Assembly (NCBI GenBank): GCA_001972305.1
Contig: BDDD01001628.1
Coordinates: forward strand, 65,888 to 129,887
From: Cephalotus follicularis
Taxonomy: Eukaryota; Streptophyta; Magnoliopsida; Oxalidales; Cephalotaceae
Reading direction: 5' to 3'
DNA: 64,000 nt
Shown: piece by piece, positions 12,831-25,046 of the stretch
How the letters are laid out: each line of letters opens with the position of its first letter
Position numbering within the stretch: position 1 is the first letter of the stretch
Program-made: the position numbers and the translations under genes
Notes under the pieces: generated by a model
What the model saw: the letters and a program-made list of their open reading frames with translations, nothing else
Databases searched by the model: none
Told to the model about the DNA's origin: nothing

Positions 12831-13143
12831 GGAAAAAGTATATTTTAGTCTCTAATGTTTAGTGTCAGAGACATTTTAATCATTCTATTAGGACAAATGA
12901 CATATTAGTTTTTGTCAGTAAACGAAGTTAAAAAGCCAAGTAAATACAGAGACTAAAGTGTCCGGTCAACACACATACTTAGGGATTATTTGTGTCTTTA
13001 TCATCAAAATTTAGGGACTAATTTGTTTTAGTACTGATGTATCTAGTCGACGTTCATAGTCATGAAGTAACATATCATTTGTCATAATAAATGAAATAAA
13101 GTGTCTTTGACATTAAATATTAAGAACTAAATTATCCTTTTTC
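12831..13143. mobile_element. MITE-like TIR element, 313 bp
   Basis: Imperfect terminal inverted repeats: the left end reads ggaaaaagtatattttagtc and the right end, reverse-complemented, reads gaaaaaggataatttagttc. TTA flanks both ends, which could be a 3-bp target duplication, although the left flank is a TTA microsatellite. The inside has no ORF and shows the -tagggact- style ends common in plant MITEs. The superfamily is uncertain. Confidence 0.55.
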
Positions 13144-13503
13144 TTAATAAGTTAATATTATTATCAGAGGTGTGATTCATTAAAATTTACAGTTCTATAC
13201 AGTATTTATGGTTATTTTTATTAGTACATGTGTAGATAAAGAAAGTGTTATCATAAGAAATGAAAAGAAAATAATATTGTCATGACGGGCTGGATCACAT
13301 AATTGATGGGTTTGCAAAGAGAGATTGGGGCCATTGGCCATTGGTCCATGGTTTTGAACAAGGAAGAGTAAGAGGCCACCAAAGGACCAATTTTGAATGG
13401 GTTTTTGACCCAGCCTGCAGTGCACTTCCAAATATTTTCAAAATTAATTCCCTATTTATTCACCTTCACCATGTGTCTATCAAAAATCAATATCAAAAGT
13501 AGT

Positions 13504-13524
13504 CGTTACAAACTGTAACGGCTA
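13504..13524 (+). promoter_or_regulatory. MSA-like mitotic element upstream of KIN-10A
   Basis: TGTAACGGCTA (13514-13524) matches the plant M-phase-specific activator consensus YCYAACGGYYA at 10 of 11 positions. An inverted second half-site CGTTAC sits 5 bases before it, making CGTTAC-n5-GTAACG. MSA sites bind MYB3R factors and drive G2/M transcription of cytokinesis kinesins. The site lies about 100 bp before the start codon of a phragmoplast kinesin, which supports the reading. A CT-rich 5' UTR run (about 13584-13600) follows. Confidence 0.6.
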
Positions 13525-13620
13525 TTTTTGTTTAAACATCATAAACCCTAATAATCTCCACATTTCCATTCAAGAAACTCACATCTCTCTCTCTCTCTCT
13601 ATCTCTAAACAAGAATCAAA

Positions 13621-16600
13621 ATGAAGACACCGCAATCCACCAAGCACCGCCTCCACTTCACAGCCAAATCTCCAAATCCAAGCTCCATAGCCAAAGAAAC
13701 AACCCCACTGGAGCACCCGGTTGAGGTCATTGCCCGTATACGGACCCACCTGGATCACAAAGAAAAACCCATCTCAATCCTCCAACTTAACTCTGATAAA
13801 CAAACCCTCCGTATCCGTGCCGATATTGGGTACCGAGATTTCAGCCTGGACGGCATATCAATATCAGAAGATGAAGATCTTGATACCTTCTATAAGAAGT
13901 TTGTTGAGTCAAGAATCAATGGAGTCAAATTGGGCAGCAAATGTACTATAATGATGTATGGGCCTACAGGTGCTGGCAAGAGTTACACCATGTTCGGGTC
14001 TGCAAAGGAGTCCGGGATCGTTTACCGGGCTTTGAAGGGTATACTGGGAGAGGAGGAAAGTGGTGGTGGTGTTGGCTTGTTTGTGCAGGTTACTGTTTTG
14101 GAGATTTATAATGAGGAAATCTACGATCTTTTGTCGAGTAATGGTGGGGGTGGGTTGGGTTTTGGCTGGCCTAAAGGGGGTAGCGGATCTAAGGTAATGT
14201 CAATTATTCTATTTCTTGAACTCTTGCCGATTTTGAATTGGGTTTATTGTTATATTTTGCTATTATGAAGAGATTTCCTAGTATGTTTCGGTGTTTAGAT
14301 TTCACTATGAATATGATGGCTGTGTCAAGTTGGAAACAGTATTTTCGTTTAATCTTATCATTTTAATTTCTTTTCAATTATGATCATTGCTGTAAGGTAA
14401 ACGTTGTAATGAGATGGTTACTTTTGTTTGAGTGTATAGAGAGATATCTTTTGTTTCAATGTTACTTTGACTGCTCTCTGATGTGGGGTAGGCTAAGGAT
14501 ATCAAGTAATTTTGAGAGTTGTATGAATCTATCTACTGAACTTGAGGGGTAATTTTTGAGATCTGGTTATTGTTGATAGCATCATTAGAATTAGATTTGT
14601 TTTTTTGCTTGTTTAAAGGTGGATAGCTTGGTATATTTTACTCTGCCTTTCGCGCTTGATGAGTGCTGCTTTTAGATTTAAGCCTTATATTGATCTGATT
14701 GCTACATGTTTCTTTCGTTAGGGAATCTGGCTTTAATCATTTTGCATTACCATAGAATGTAATGAACTTTTTACTGTAGTCTTATGTCAAGTGCAACTTC
14801 TTTCTGTGTTTTGATGCCACCAAAAGTGAGCCATTATATGTGTTAGGATAAAATAAAAATTTTCTCTGTTCCCTATAATTAGTTGATCATGATGCAGGCT
14901 GCTTCTAACTGACGCTAACTTTGTGCTACGAGGCCTCTGCTCTGCTCAATATACCATGTCAATATTAGCTGGGTTTTATGTTCTTTAGTGTTTAGTTTTG
15001 CATCTCATATTTGTTTTTTTTTCTTATTGCAAAGAAAGGAGCGTTTTACCTTATCTGTTGAAGTTTTTGTTCCTATTGGTCTTCCAATTTGACTTTTAAA
15101 TCAGCTTATCCTTTTCCAGTGGACACACTGGACAAGGAATTTGCTTTTACTGTATTTTGGTTGATGCTGTTTTTCTGCTATGAGGCCACTGGTCTGTTAG
15201 CATATAAAGTTAACGATATGTAGGCTGAATTTTCTCATTTAGTTTTTACATTGGATTTGCAGGTGAGACTTGAAGTAATGGGAAAGAAGGCAAAGAATGC
15301 TACCTTTTTATCTGGAACTGAAGCTGGAAAAATCTCAAAAGAGATTCAGAAAGTGGAGAAGCGAAGGATTGTGAAGAGCACACTCTGCAATGAAAGAAGT
15401 TCTCGAAGCCACTGCATGGTATATTGATTCTAAACTCTCATAGAGATCAGAGCCTGTACTAGTTCTGTTGCATTTTGTGAATAACTTGCTTTGTCAATTG
15501 CACAGATAATTCTGGATGTTCCGGCAGTGGGAGGACGTTTGATGCTTGTTGACATGGCTGGTTCTGAAAACATTGAACAAGCTGGTCAGGTTGGATTTGA
15601 AGCTAAAATGCAGGTAACTTTATTTTAAATTTCTATTTTACTATTGCTCGTGTTGTACCCTGTGTGCACAAAATTTTTGTCATAGGACTACCAATTGCTT
15701 TGATTGAAATTGCAGACAGCAAGGATTAACCAAGGAAATATCGCATTGAAGAGAGTTGTTGAATCCATTGCAAATGGAGATTCTCATGTGCCTTTCAGAG
15801 ATAGCAAATTAACTATGCTTCTGCAGGTAAGTTTCAGTGAGTATTATTTCATATACAAATGTTGATGTTTATTTCTTATACAAGTTAAATATTGACTTAG
15901 TTAACTAGATTTTTTTCTCTTCCCAGGATTCTTTTGAGGATGACAAGTCCAAAATTTTAATGATATTGTGTGCAAGCCCAGATATTAAAGAATTACACAA
16001 GACAATTTGCACCCTGGAATATGGGGCAAAAGCAAAATGTATCATCCGTGGCCCTCATACACCAATCAAGGATAAAACTGGCACTGAAGATTCATCTTCA
16101 GTTATCTTAGGATCAAGGATCGCAGCCATGGACCAATTCATTTATAAACTACAAATGGAGAATAAGCTCAGAGAGAGAGAGAGAAATGAGGCACACCAAC
16201 AGCTGACGAAGAAAGAAAAAGAAGTTGCAGCATTGAGGGCTAAACTTGAGGTTGTGGAAGGGAATGGATCTGGGACCAGTGAAGAGGAGATTAACTTGAA
16301 GGTAAACGAGCGAACTCAGATTCTGAAACATGAGTTGGAAAAGAAGCTGGAGGAGTGCCAGAGAATGGCTGAGGAGTTTGTTGAACTGGAGAGGAGGAGA
16401 ATGGAAGAAAGGATACTGCAACAGCAGGAGGAAGTTGAAATGCTGAGAAGGCGGCTGGAGGAAATTGAGTTTGAACTATCCCGGTCAAAAGATGGTAGTG
16501 GAGAAGTTCGTGGATCAAGGGACATGGATGGAAACAGCTTTGCCAGAAGGCTCGTGGGTATATATGCTGATGAGGACCCTGGGATGGTAAAATCCATGGA

Positions 16601-17578
16601 TCTGGACATGGGTGATCAAGAACCATTTGTTCGTGATGTTAAACATGTAGATGGGGCTGTCCATCTATCTGATAATCGTGGTATCCATGGTTCTCGGCAC
16701 TTTAGTGCATTGAACGGGTTGTCTGATCATGATCTTCTGGCCTCGAAATACAGTGACAAAGTATGTCTGAGCACTGTTCTGAGCACTGTTTTTGAGGAGG
16801 AAGAAGTAGAAGAAGAGGAAAAACAAAATCAAAGGGTGGAAGTTGAAGAAGTGGAGAAAGTAATTATAGAAGACAAGAGGGTGTGTTCAAACCAGAGGGA
16901 TAATAAATCTAGTCCTGTGATAAAGTTTAAAGCAGATGTCTTGTCATCTTCTTCTACTCCGAATATTGAAGACGCAGCCTCCTCCAGAAGATTAAGAATC
17001 CAAAATATATTTACACTTTGTGGGAACTACAGGGAGCTCTCTCAACACATGAGAACACCAGTGTCTGCCCAAAAGAGCTCTGAAACAACCGATCCGCGAC
17101 CATCTCCGGTTGTGGCAGGTGGTGGTGATCTAGTTTTGAAACCATTGAACAAGGAAGAGACGGCAATTAAGAAAAAATTGGCCATGGAAGAATCTGCAGA
17201 AAGTGTAAATGCATTAGCTTCAAAGGAGAACTACAACCCTTTCAATGACATCAGCAACGTTCAAGATGCCTTGGTACTTGGGGTATGTTAATGATTATTT
17301 GGAATTAAGAAAGAAATATGGTGGTTTGCATGAAAATTGGTATGCAATTGTAACATAATTGGTTATATATGCAGGACAAGGAAGCAGCAGTGATGGGTAA
17401 GGGGAGCCAAGGTCATCATCTAAGGAGTGGAAGTCTGAATTATAAACCATTTAGTCCAGTTGAAAGCAAACTTTCTCATACCCCACTCAATCACATCGCA
17501 CAGCAAGGTGATGTTTTATCACCAAAAATAGCTCCACACCTCACTTCTACTCCCTTTATCACTGTTCGAAGACATTAG
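13621..17578 (+). CDS. KIN10A: Phragmoplast-associated kinesin, KIN-10A / PAKRP2 type (6 exons)
   Basis: Exons 13621-14193, 15263-15418, 15506-15613, 15716-15826, 15927-17282 and 17375-17578 have GT-AG borders and intact phase, giving 835 aa (Arabidopsis PAKRP2 is of similar size). The N-terminal motor has the P-loop GPTGAGKS (114-121), switch I in NERSSRSHC (234-242) and switch II DMAGSE (259-264). The motor ends near residue 355. A charged coiled coil follows at about 380-505. The acidic tail contains GMVKSMDLDMGD and RRLRIQNIFTLCG, signatures I recognise from PAKRP2. That family moves toward microtubule plus ends and carries Golgi-derived vesicles to the growing cell plate. The ATG is in good context (caaaATGa) straight after a CT-rich leader. 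No break is seen, so it is probably functional. Confidence 0.93.
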
Positions 17579-17975
17579 GCTTCTGATGTTGTGTGAAAAG
17601 TTCACACAATTATGCATTGCAGCATATGTACGTACTACTCTTATTGGTGTTTAAATATAATTTTTGTTGACATCTGGATGGGAGCAACTATCGTGTTGGT
17701 GGGTATTACCACTATATGTAATAGTAAATTCAGCAGGAATCTCAAGTTTGCTACCATCCTTCTACTGAGAGTACTTTACGATGCCACCTAGAAAAAAGAG
17801 TTTCTGAGAAAGTGCAAAAATTCAGGAATGCCTTCCTTGGTCACGGAACTAACAACACTACGTATAAAATAAAGACTTGTTTCCTTAGCTAAACATGTCT
17901 CTCCTAGAATCCAAATCTATGGTTTTATTTAAAGATTTATGCTTGCCATAAATCCGGCTACTCTAACAACGGTAA
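17579..17975. other. Kinesin 3' UTR and spacer
   Basis: No gene or repeat is recognised between the kinesin stop codon and the PIF element. The first 150 bp are probably 3' UTR. Confidence 0.5.
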
Positions 17976-18639
17976 GGGGCTATTTGTTTGCAATAAGCAA
18001 TAAGCAATAAGTGACTGAATCTGAATAAAATTTGAATGAATAAGAAGCAGTTCTGAATGCTTGCTTTATGGTTAATTTTGTTTGATAACTGATCTGTTTG
18101 AAATATCTGAATCTGTATAATATTCTATTTTGACATTCTGAACTGTTAAGAGATATTATTTGGTTAAAAAGAATAATAATTTTTCCAATTTTAGCATAGA
18201 AATAATTTTAAATTTATATAAACTTACAAATTTGAACACATTGAATTTAAAAAAAAATTGTTCATACTTTTTATGTTAAAACTTTAATGCTTGGATAGAC
18301 AAATGCTATGTAAATAATTAATTATTTCATAAAAATAATAATCAACTATATATATATATATATATATATAACATTCAAATAATCCTAATTTTTTTAAAAT
18401 AAAATTTCAAACATAATTTTATTATTTATGACCATGAATAATTTTTTTTTTATATTTTCTATGTGCTTTCACTTTTGATACTCAAACCAAGAACAATATC
18501 ATTTAAATATTAAAAACAGATATTCACCAATGTAAAATTATATGAACTATTCCATCAAACTAAAAATAAACTTTAAATAAAGTCAGAGTACATGAAGGTC
18601 AATACAAACTAAAATATAACATAAATTTTAATCAACCCC

Positions 18640-19805
18640 TCATATATTTTCTATTAGTTGGACTGCAATTTCCTCACACATATTACTCATAAATTGTATG
18701 TATGCTGCACCCCAATGTGATCCTGTTGTTGCATACTCAACCTCTTCTTCTTGCCCTACTTGCTCCGTTACCATCTGTGGTTCTTCATATTGGACGAACA
18801 ACTCATCATTTATCTTTTCTTTTCTTATAAAGTTATTAACGGCAAAACAAGCAATAACTACATTTCTCTGCACATTAAAAGGGTAAGGAGTCATCTTATC
18901 CAATATTGGAAATCTCACCTTTAACACACCATAAGCATGCTCAATTACATTTCTGAGTTTGGCATGAGCATGGTTAAACTTTTCTTCTTTAGTCATAGCA
19001 CGCCTACGACAAAAATCTCCTAACCAATACCTTACATTGTGATATGGTGCCATGAATCCTCGAGTATTTGTATACGCAGCATCGCAAAGATAATATTTAC
19101 CTGTAGTTATCACCACAAAATAAATAAAATTAAGTAATAATTAATACCTAACTTATTAAAAAAAAATTATAAGTTGAGTTTAAGGCACATATCAGGAGGA
19201 GGAAATGGAAAGTTGTTACTTGGTTCAGCCAAAACCTCAGTCAACACCCTCGAATCATGTGCTACCCCTTCCCACCCAGCATAAACAAAAGTAAAAATCA
19301 TGTTGAAGTCACAAATTCCTAAAACATTTTGATAGCATTTACCATTTCCTCTTCCTCTATAAACCGTTTTGCTGTGAAGCTGGAATAATTGCATGTACCA
19401 GTGGTCCACCTAGTGCACCAACTGCTCCCTACATATATTTTATACGTTAAATACCTTAATTATGTAGAATGTATAAAGTATTGGATAGTAAAATACCTTA
19501 AAAATCCGTCGTAGTGATTTATGAGCTCCATGACTATCTGGATTGGGATCAAATGTTGAAGGCACTATCATTTCTCTTGCAAATGTCATCATTGCAGCAA
19601 GTACCTCGTGAAAGTACTTATGAATTGTCTGTGAAGAGTGTTGAAACCTTCTCTTAGTGACCACATAACCTTCATTATGCCCTATAATAGTCAAGAACAT
19701 TGCCATTTTCTCTTCAACCGATACATATCTACTATCATGTAACCATAATTTGTGTTTGAAATGCATAAATAAACGAACATACGCTTCCCGGGATATGCGC
19801 ATCAA
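18640..19805 (-). pseudogene. PIF/Harbinger DDE transposase (HARBI1-like), broken
   Basis: Read from 19805 down. An N-terminal helical part (SREAYVRLF, then RFQHSSQTIHKYFHEVL) occupies 19805-19495. The catalytic core follows at 19409-19167 (YRGRGNGKCYQNVLGICDF, AGWEGVAHDSRVL) and 19116-18640 (YLCDAAYTNTRGFMAPYH, RNVIEHAYGVLKVRFPIL). The second Asp (HDS) and the Glu (NVIEHAYG) of the DDE triad are present. The segment where GA-DGT, the first Asp, should lie is scrambled and shifted in frame near 19410-19440. The gap 19117-19166 may be an intron. The enzyme would cut and paste the element at TWA sites, but it looks inactive. Confidence 0.88.
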
Positions 19806-20223
19806 CTCAATAATTGTCTATCTGAACCTCTTAATAACTCCAATGTGTATGCATTTTCAGACAAGATAGATGTTATCTCTATCCCTTGGTAAGCGTTTTG
19901 CTTGAGCCCGACACATTAACATATAAATGATAACGACACATATAATTTGTGAGGTAGTATCCATATTCAATCTGTTATAAAAACTTAAAAAAATCACAAT
20001 TCTGACATAATACAAAATATTAAGCAAAAAAATAAACACCAAATTATCAAAGTAATGGGTAACAAAAGTAAACAAGCAACAATAACAATCACAAAATGAA
20101 ATACTAAAGAAATAAATATCACCGAGGTTTACAAAAATAAATGCCAAAGTAACAACTATCATCAAACAAACAAGTGACAAATGTCAGTAAAGTTTAAAAC
20201 AAAGATTTGATCTCAAATATCAA

Positions 20224-21190
20224 TCACAGATCAAATCCTAGCCTTCTCCCAATTGTCCTAACCCATAGCGTTAAGGTTTCAACTTGAGATACCTTCATCC
20301 ATGCCTGTCTATTACTTGCATTTTCACAAAAGATCGCAATAGTTGCTGTGTACATAGCACTTCCTGCCTCCCACCCAAGTCCGTCTAACTTGTCAATACA
20401 CTCATCAACAGAAGGTCCATTGCTCTTATGAACAATAGTTTTCAATGTATTACACAACTCCTCCTCCATTGGGGATTTTTGGAGGTTGGGTTTTCTTTTT
20501 TTAGCTGGCCTCTCTCCTGGGAATGTAGAATTAGAAGCTTGGGTTTGAAACTGAGATGTGGGAGTGGAAGGGTCAGGGAATTGAGTAGATGGAATGCTAT
20601 CTGGAATCTCTTCAATTTCATCTAAATCTACAGTTGGTGGAAAAGAGGTAACAGGTCCCCACCCATGAACACCTGTAGCAGCAGCACCATAAAAAATGGC
20701 AGTACAGAGGTCGGGAAATGGCAGTGGTGAAGTTCGCAACTTTACTGCCTTTGGATGAGCCTATAACCAAATAACAAACAAAACACTTTTAATACATAAT
20801 TTTTTAAATATTATTAACAACTGGCAAAAGTAACATAGGATTAACTGACCTTGATGTATTCATCCCACTCAATATTTTTCATATTGATGGTGTTGGTTGC
20901 AGGATCATAAACGTTGCCAGTCTTTTGAGTTATGGGCAACCAAACCTGGTACTTCTCTTTGAGATAGTCATAATGTTCTTACATTGTTTCTGTGAAAAAT
21001 TAACACTATGGGTTTCCTGTAGGACTTTCTTAACTTTGCTCCACGAATCTGGCTTAAGGCTAGCACCTTGCCTACCATTGATTGGCACTTTTTGAACACA
21101 TGTTTGGAGAAATGTTTTTACCACTTCCAAATTCTTCCAATTTGCCCTAAAAATTTGACTCTGTTGATCTATACCTTGAAGGAATTCAAA
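20224..21190 (-). pseudogene. PIF element ORF1, Myb/SANT-like DNA-binding protein
   Basis: Two exons: about 21190-20850, then 20760-20224 after an 89-bp intron with GT-AG ends. Exon 1 holds a Myb/SANT-like domain (PINGRQGASLKPDSW, then a frame change, then YQVWLPITQKTGNVYD and IEWDEYIK). Exon 2 continues with LRTSPLPFPDLC and a low-complexity linker, and ends in a helical C-terminus. PIF/Harbinger elements need such a partner to bring the transposase to the ends. A one-base type shift near 20990-21000 splits the domain, so this copy is probably non-functional. Confidence 0.82.
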
Positions 21191-23325
21191 TAACTATAGT
21201 CATTGCAAAGCTTCATGGAAATAAAAGGTATTGTTAGTTTGATGCACAAACAAATGTCAATAAAGCAAATGTCACAACAGACAGCTTATATCTAATTTAA
21301 ATGTCATTTACCAATAAATATGCATCTTTGTAATTTATCAATTGTAAGTATTTTCAACTCAAATCAGCAACTCTAACCCTATTGCACAACTTGAACTCAA
21401 GTGCTAGATCAAAACTGAAAAATGTTAGATCAAAACTGAAAAATCAGCCTACATTTAGGTTTTGTCCTTCAAATGCTAGATCAAAACTGAAAGATGGTGA
21501 ACTGATGTACTTAAGGAAGCATATCGCTCCATACTAGATTCTCAAGTCACTTATATATTTAATTGCTCCATACTAGTCTCCCCTGCTCAAGCTTAATTTT
21601 CTCTCAAAACATATGTTGCAATGCGAACTGCTGGTTTATATATTCAATCTTATGTCAGTTGGAAGTTGGAACCTAATTCCATCTCTATGTCGTCCCCAAC
21701 TAAAATTAATTATTATTGTTTTGTTGTTTTTCTGCAGAAGAGTATAGAGGTACATAATGTCTTTTTAACTATTTCAATGTCGATATGATTGTATGACAGT
21801 TTAAAGTTGTTGTCCCTCATTCATTTTCTCATTTTAACCTTTAGTTACTGCCCGCCAATTTCATCTGTCAACACATACTATCACAATTTGAAGGTAAATG
21901 TCTTATGGATTAAAGGAAAGCAATCACAAATTAATGTCAATTTGTGCATTTGCACAGGTACCTAGTTTTGTTCTATAATGGCCAGGGCAGTGGTTTAGAT
22001 ATTTAGCTAGGTTACTTTTTCAAGTCCTGCATCAATTAGTATTCCATTGAGCTAATGCCATAACTTTTATCTTAGGTACATGATCCTTGCAACGACAATA
22101 GTTTCTACTTTCATAAAATATGTTTTCTATGTGGGAGAAATGTCTTATAGCTAAGATTGCAGTGAAGTGGGGAGTTCCAAATACCAACAATGAGCTAATG
22201 GCAAATGAACTCAAGGCAAATCATATAAAATCCAAAGGAATATATCGACCTGTAAATATGCGATATTGTGACTTGCTTGAATTAATTTAGAGGTTTAAAG
22301 ATAACATAAATGCAACAATTATCCCATGTTTTATCCATAGGCTAGATTTTTATGCATGTTAGTGCTTAGTGGGGTAGGAAATTATTAATTCCTAATATTT
22401 TCGGTCAAAGTTTCTGCTCACCAAAATTTCAAAAATAGCAAAGACACAAATAATGATTCTAGCTTAAAATCGCAATTCTATTGAAAGCATCACAGACTGA
22501 CCTTTCAAGGATGCAGAGCATCACAGGCTGCACTTTCAAGTTTCAAGTAAGAATGCAGAGATCACAAACAGTTATTACTCCAATTAATCAATAAATCAAC
22601 AGATTCAATGAACAGTCCAATGATCCTAGCATGCATCAGATTATAGATTACTATGTTGAAGATCCCATCTTTAATAAAGGAAATATAATAACCCCATTAA
22701 AGCTTGATGATGAAGCACATATTTTATGACATATAACCTAAAAACAATAATCAAATCTAAAACTGAAAAATACATGGAATGAAATTCCAATAGCTTACAG
22801 TGGAAGCGTATAGCTGTGTTTTTGCTGAGACCCAAAGAAATAGAAAGTTAAGAGACAAAAGAAAGTGAGCGATGGTAGAAAAGTGGTTTGATTTTTGGGT
22901 GAAGAACGAAAATAGTGCTAAGGAAGGAGAGGGGAGAAAGAGATAGAGGATAGGGATGCATACACGTTGATGGTTGGACTCCGACGGCAGTGAGATGGCG
23001 AGCTTCGGCGTCAGTGGTGAGATAGCGACCTTCAGTGGCGATAAGGCAATAAACTGAGAAGAACCGAAGAAGAACGAATAGAAAAAAGAGAAAAAGGAAA
23101 TTGAGGACAGAGTTGGTATTTTTAAAAGACACTGATGGTATTTTTGTAAAGAAATTGTATTAATCCTTCGCTTACCGCTTCAGATTAGTCCTTATGTATT
23201 ATTATTTAAGAGGTAATAATAGATGAACCAGATATTCAAACAAATGCTCTTAATGACTATGAATCAGTTTTTATCAGATTCAGACGATAATAAGAGCCAA
23301 ATAAGTGTTAACAAACACAGCCTAA

Positions 23326-23919
23326 CACCCGTCTCAAGAGAAACAAAGGTGTTCTCCATCCATACGAAGATCTCATACACATCGGCCACATATTTTTGAT
23401 GTCATCTTTTATATTTTATTTATTTATTTATTTATGTTTTTATCCTCTTGTTATCATTATTTTTGTCCGTTCTTATTCATTTATTTCCTTTTTAATCCAT
23501 TTTGTCTCCTTCTGTTTTATCCTTTCATTTCATTCTTATCCATTTGTTTCATTCAATACATAACACACTAATTAATTAAGTGAATAAGGAGTGTCTACAC
23601 ATGAAACACTGTCTACCTTTCATATGCTATTACATATTTTTTTAGTGTAACTTACTTGAGTAAGCAACTACATGTATCATTTTTTTTTCGTTCCAATCTC
23701 TTACAACACAACTCATAAACTCATTAATTATTTAAACGTTAAGTAAAGACGGGTATCTATGCATGACACATGGACCACCACTAGGTCTCCACCATATTTT
23801 TTATTTTACCATTAATTTTTTGTTATTATCTTCTCAGGCTTTTTCCACCCTCTCATATAAAAACATGTGTACTACATAAAAGTATCTTGCATGACACGTG
23901 CCACAACATTTTTTTTAAT
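23326..23919. other. AT-rich spacer
   Basis: No gene is seen. A TTTA microsatellite lies at about 23411-23437. Two similar sentences (tgtctacacatgaaacac near 23593 and tatctatgcatgacacatgg near 23754) suggest an old short duplication. Confidence 0.5.
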
Positions 23920-24104
23920 TGTTACCGTTGGGTTTATATCTTGTATTCTGTTTACCTGAATTTTATGTATATGGGTCAGGTTGGGTCCATTACATGTAAA
24001 GTAAGTAATTTAGGATTAGGATTTTCTTTTTGGTTTAGGGTTCAGGTTTCCCTATATATATTTCTTTATATGTGATTGTAAAATGAGGATTATAGATTTT
24101 CCTT

Positions 24105-24186
24105 CTGGCTGTTTCACAGGTTTCCCTATATAGGTTTCCCTATATATATTTCTTTATAGATGTTAAGGTGTCTGTGAAACAGCCAG
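24105..24186 (+). other. Perfect 15-bp inverted repeat in LTR
   Basis: CTGGCTGTTTCACAG (24105-24119) and its exact reverse complement (24172-24186) flank a 52-nt AT-rich loop. The phrase ggtttccctatatatattt occurs just before and again inside the loop. It lies in the likely R/U5 part of the copia LTR. Confidence 0.75.
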
Positions 24187-25046
24187 TACTTGAAAACAAA
24201 AATTTCTGAGAGTTGAGAAAATTATAGTGATGATTTAATTCTTGAACGATAAAGAATAGAAGATCTCATCCCTATGTGGATTCTCCGTGGACATAGGTCG
24301 ATTTGGATCGAACCACGTAAATTTGCTTTCTTGTTTGTGATTTTTTTATTGTGTTCGTTTGTATGTATCTCGAATCAATTCGTGCTTAAATAGGGAAGAC
24401 CAAAATTTTCATCAAGTGGTATCAGAGTGAGGTTCATTGATCAAAGCACTGAAGTTGCTGACTTCAGCACCACAGGTTTGAAAACGAAGAACGACGGCTG
24501 GTAGGGAGAAGGTGAGGATCCCGTTCTTCAATCAACGAACCAAGACCACTGGAGGATTGCCCTCATGCCTACGAGTCTTTCCTTAGTGCTAACTGAAGTT
24601 GAAGAAGGGCTGTCATCTCAGATCCCGTTGATACAGGTTACGTCAAGCAGAGCCATCACCACCGGAGTAACTATCGGCTGCCAAGCATTCCAATGTTATC
24701 GGTCTGGTTGTCAAACGTCACCAAAAACAACCTCATGGGCTGCACGCATCGGTGACCATGCGTGAGTGTCGTCTGCTGTGTGGAAGAAAGAATTAAAAAA
24801 AATCTTTTTTGAACGGTTGTGATTTTTTGGTCTTTCGATCCCGATATCTTGGGTTATCGGAGTCATAATTGGGTGGTTCAAGAGTCAATCTTAAGGTTTT
24901 TGAACATTCCTGATATAGTGAATGGGTCAGATTAGTATATCTAATTCAAATTGTGTGATTTCTGCTAGTTAGTGTGGTTTTGGCTTGGTTTAGGTGATCA
25001 AAGACCATTCATGAGTTAAATTGAGGTTGATCAAGACAGTTGGAGC

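Larger units (their letters stand above)
17976..23322 (-). mobile_element. PIF/Harbinger DNA transposon, 5.35 kb
   Basis: Inverted ends: left ggggctatttgtttg (17976 on) and right, reverse-complemented, ggctgtgtttgtt. TAA flanks both sides (17973-17975 and 23323-23325), the 3-bp TWA target duplication of PIF/Harbinger. Two genes typical of the superfamily lie inside on the minus strand: a Myb/SANT-like ORF upstream and a DDE transposase downstream. Both are damaged, so the copy is probably dead. A (TA)n run is at 18347-18370. The region 21190-23322 is untranslated leader with no clear gene. Confidence 0.88.

Noticed and set aside
13195-13431. 78-codon minus-strand ORF before the kinesin
   Set aside because: No recognisable domain, poor context, and it lies in the kinesin promoter region.
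22848-23132. 94-codon minus-strand ORF near the PIF right end
   Set aside because: Leu/Phe-rich reading of a pyrimidine-rich leader with no transposon or host domain.
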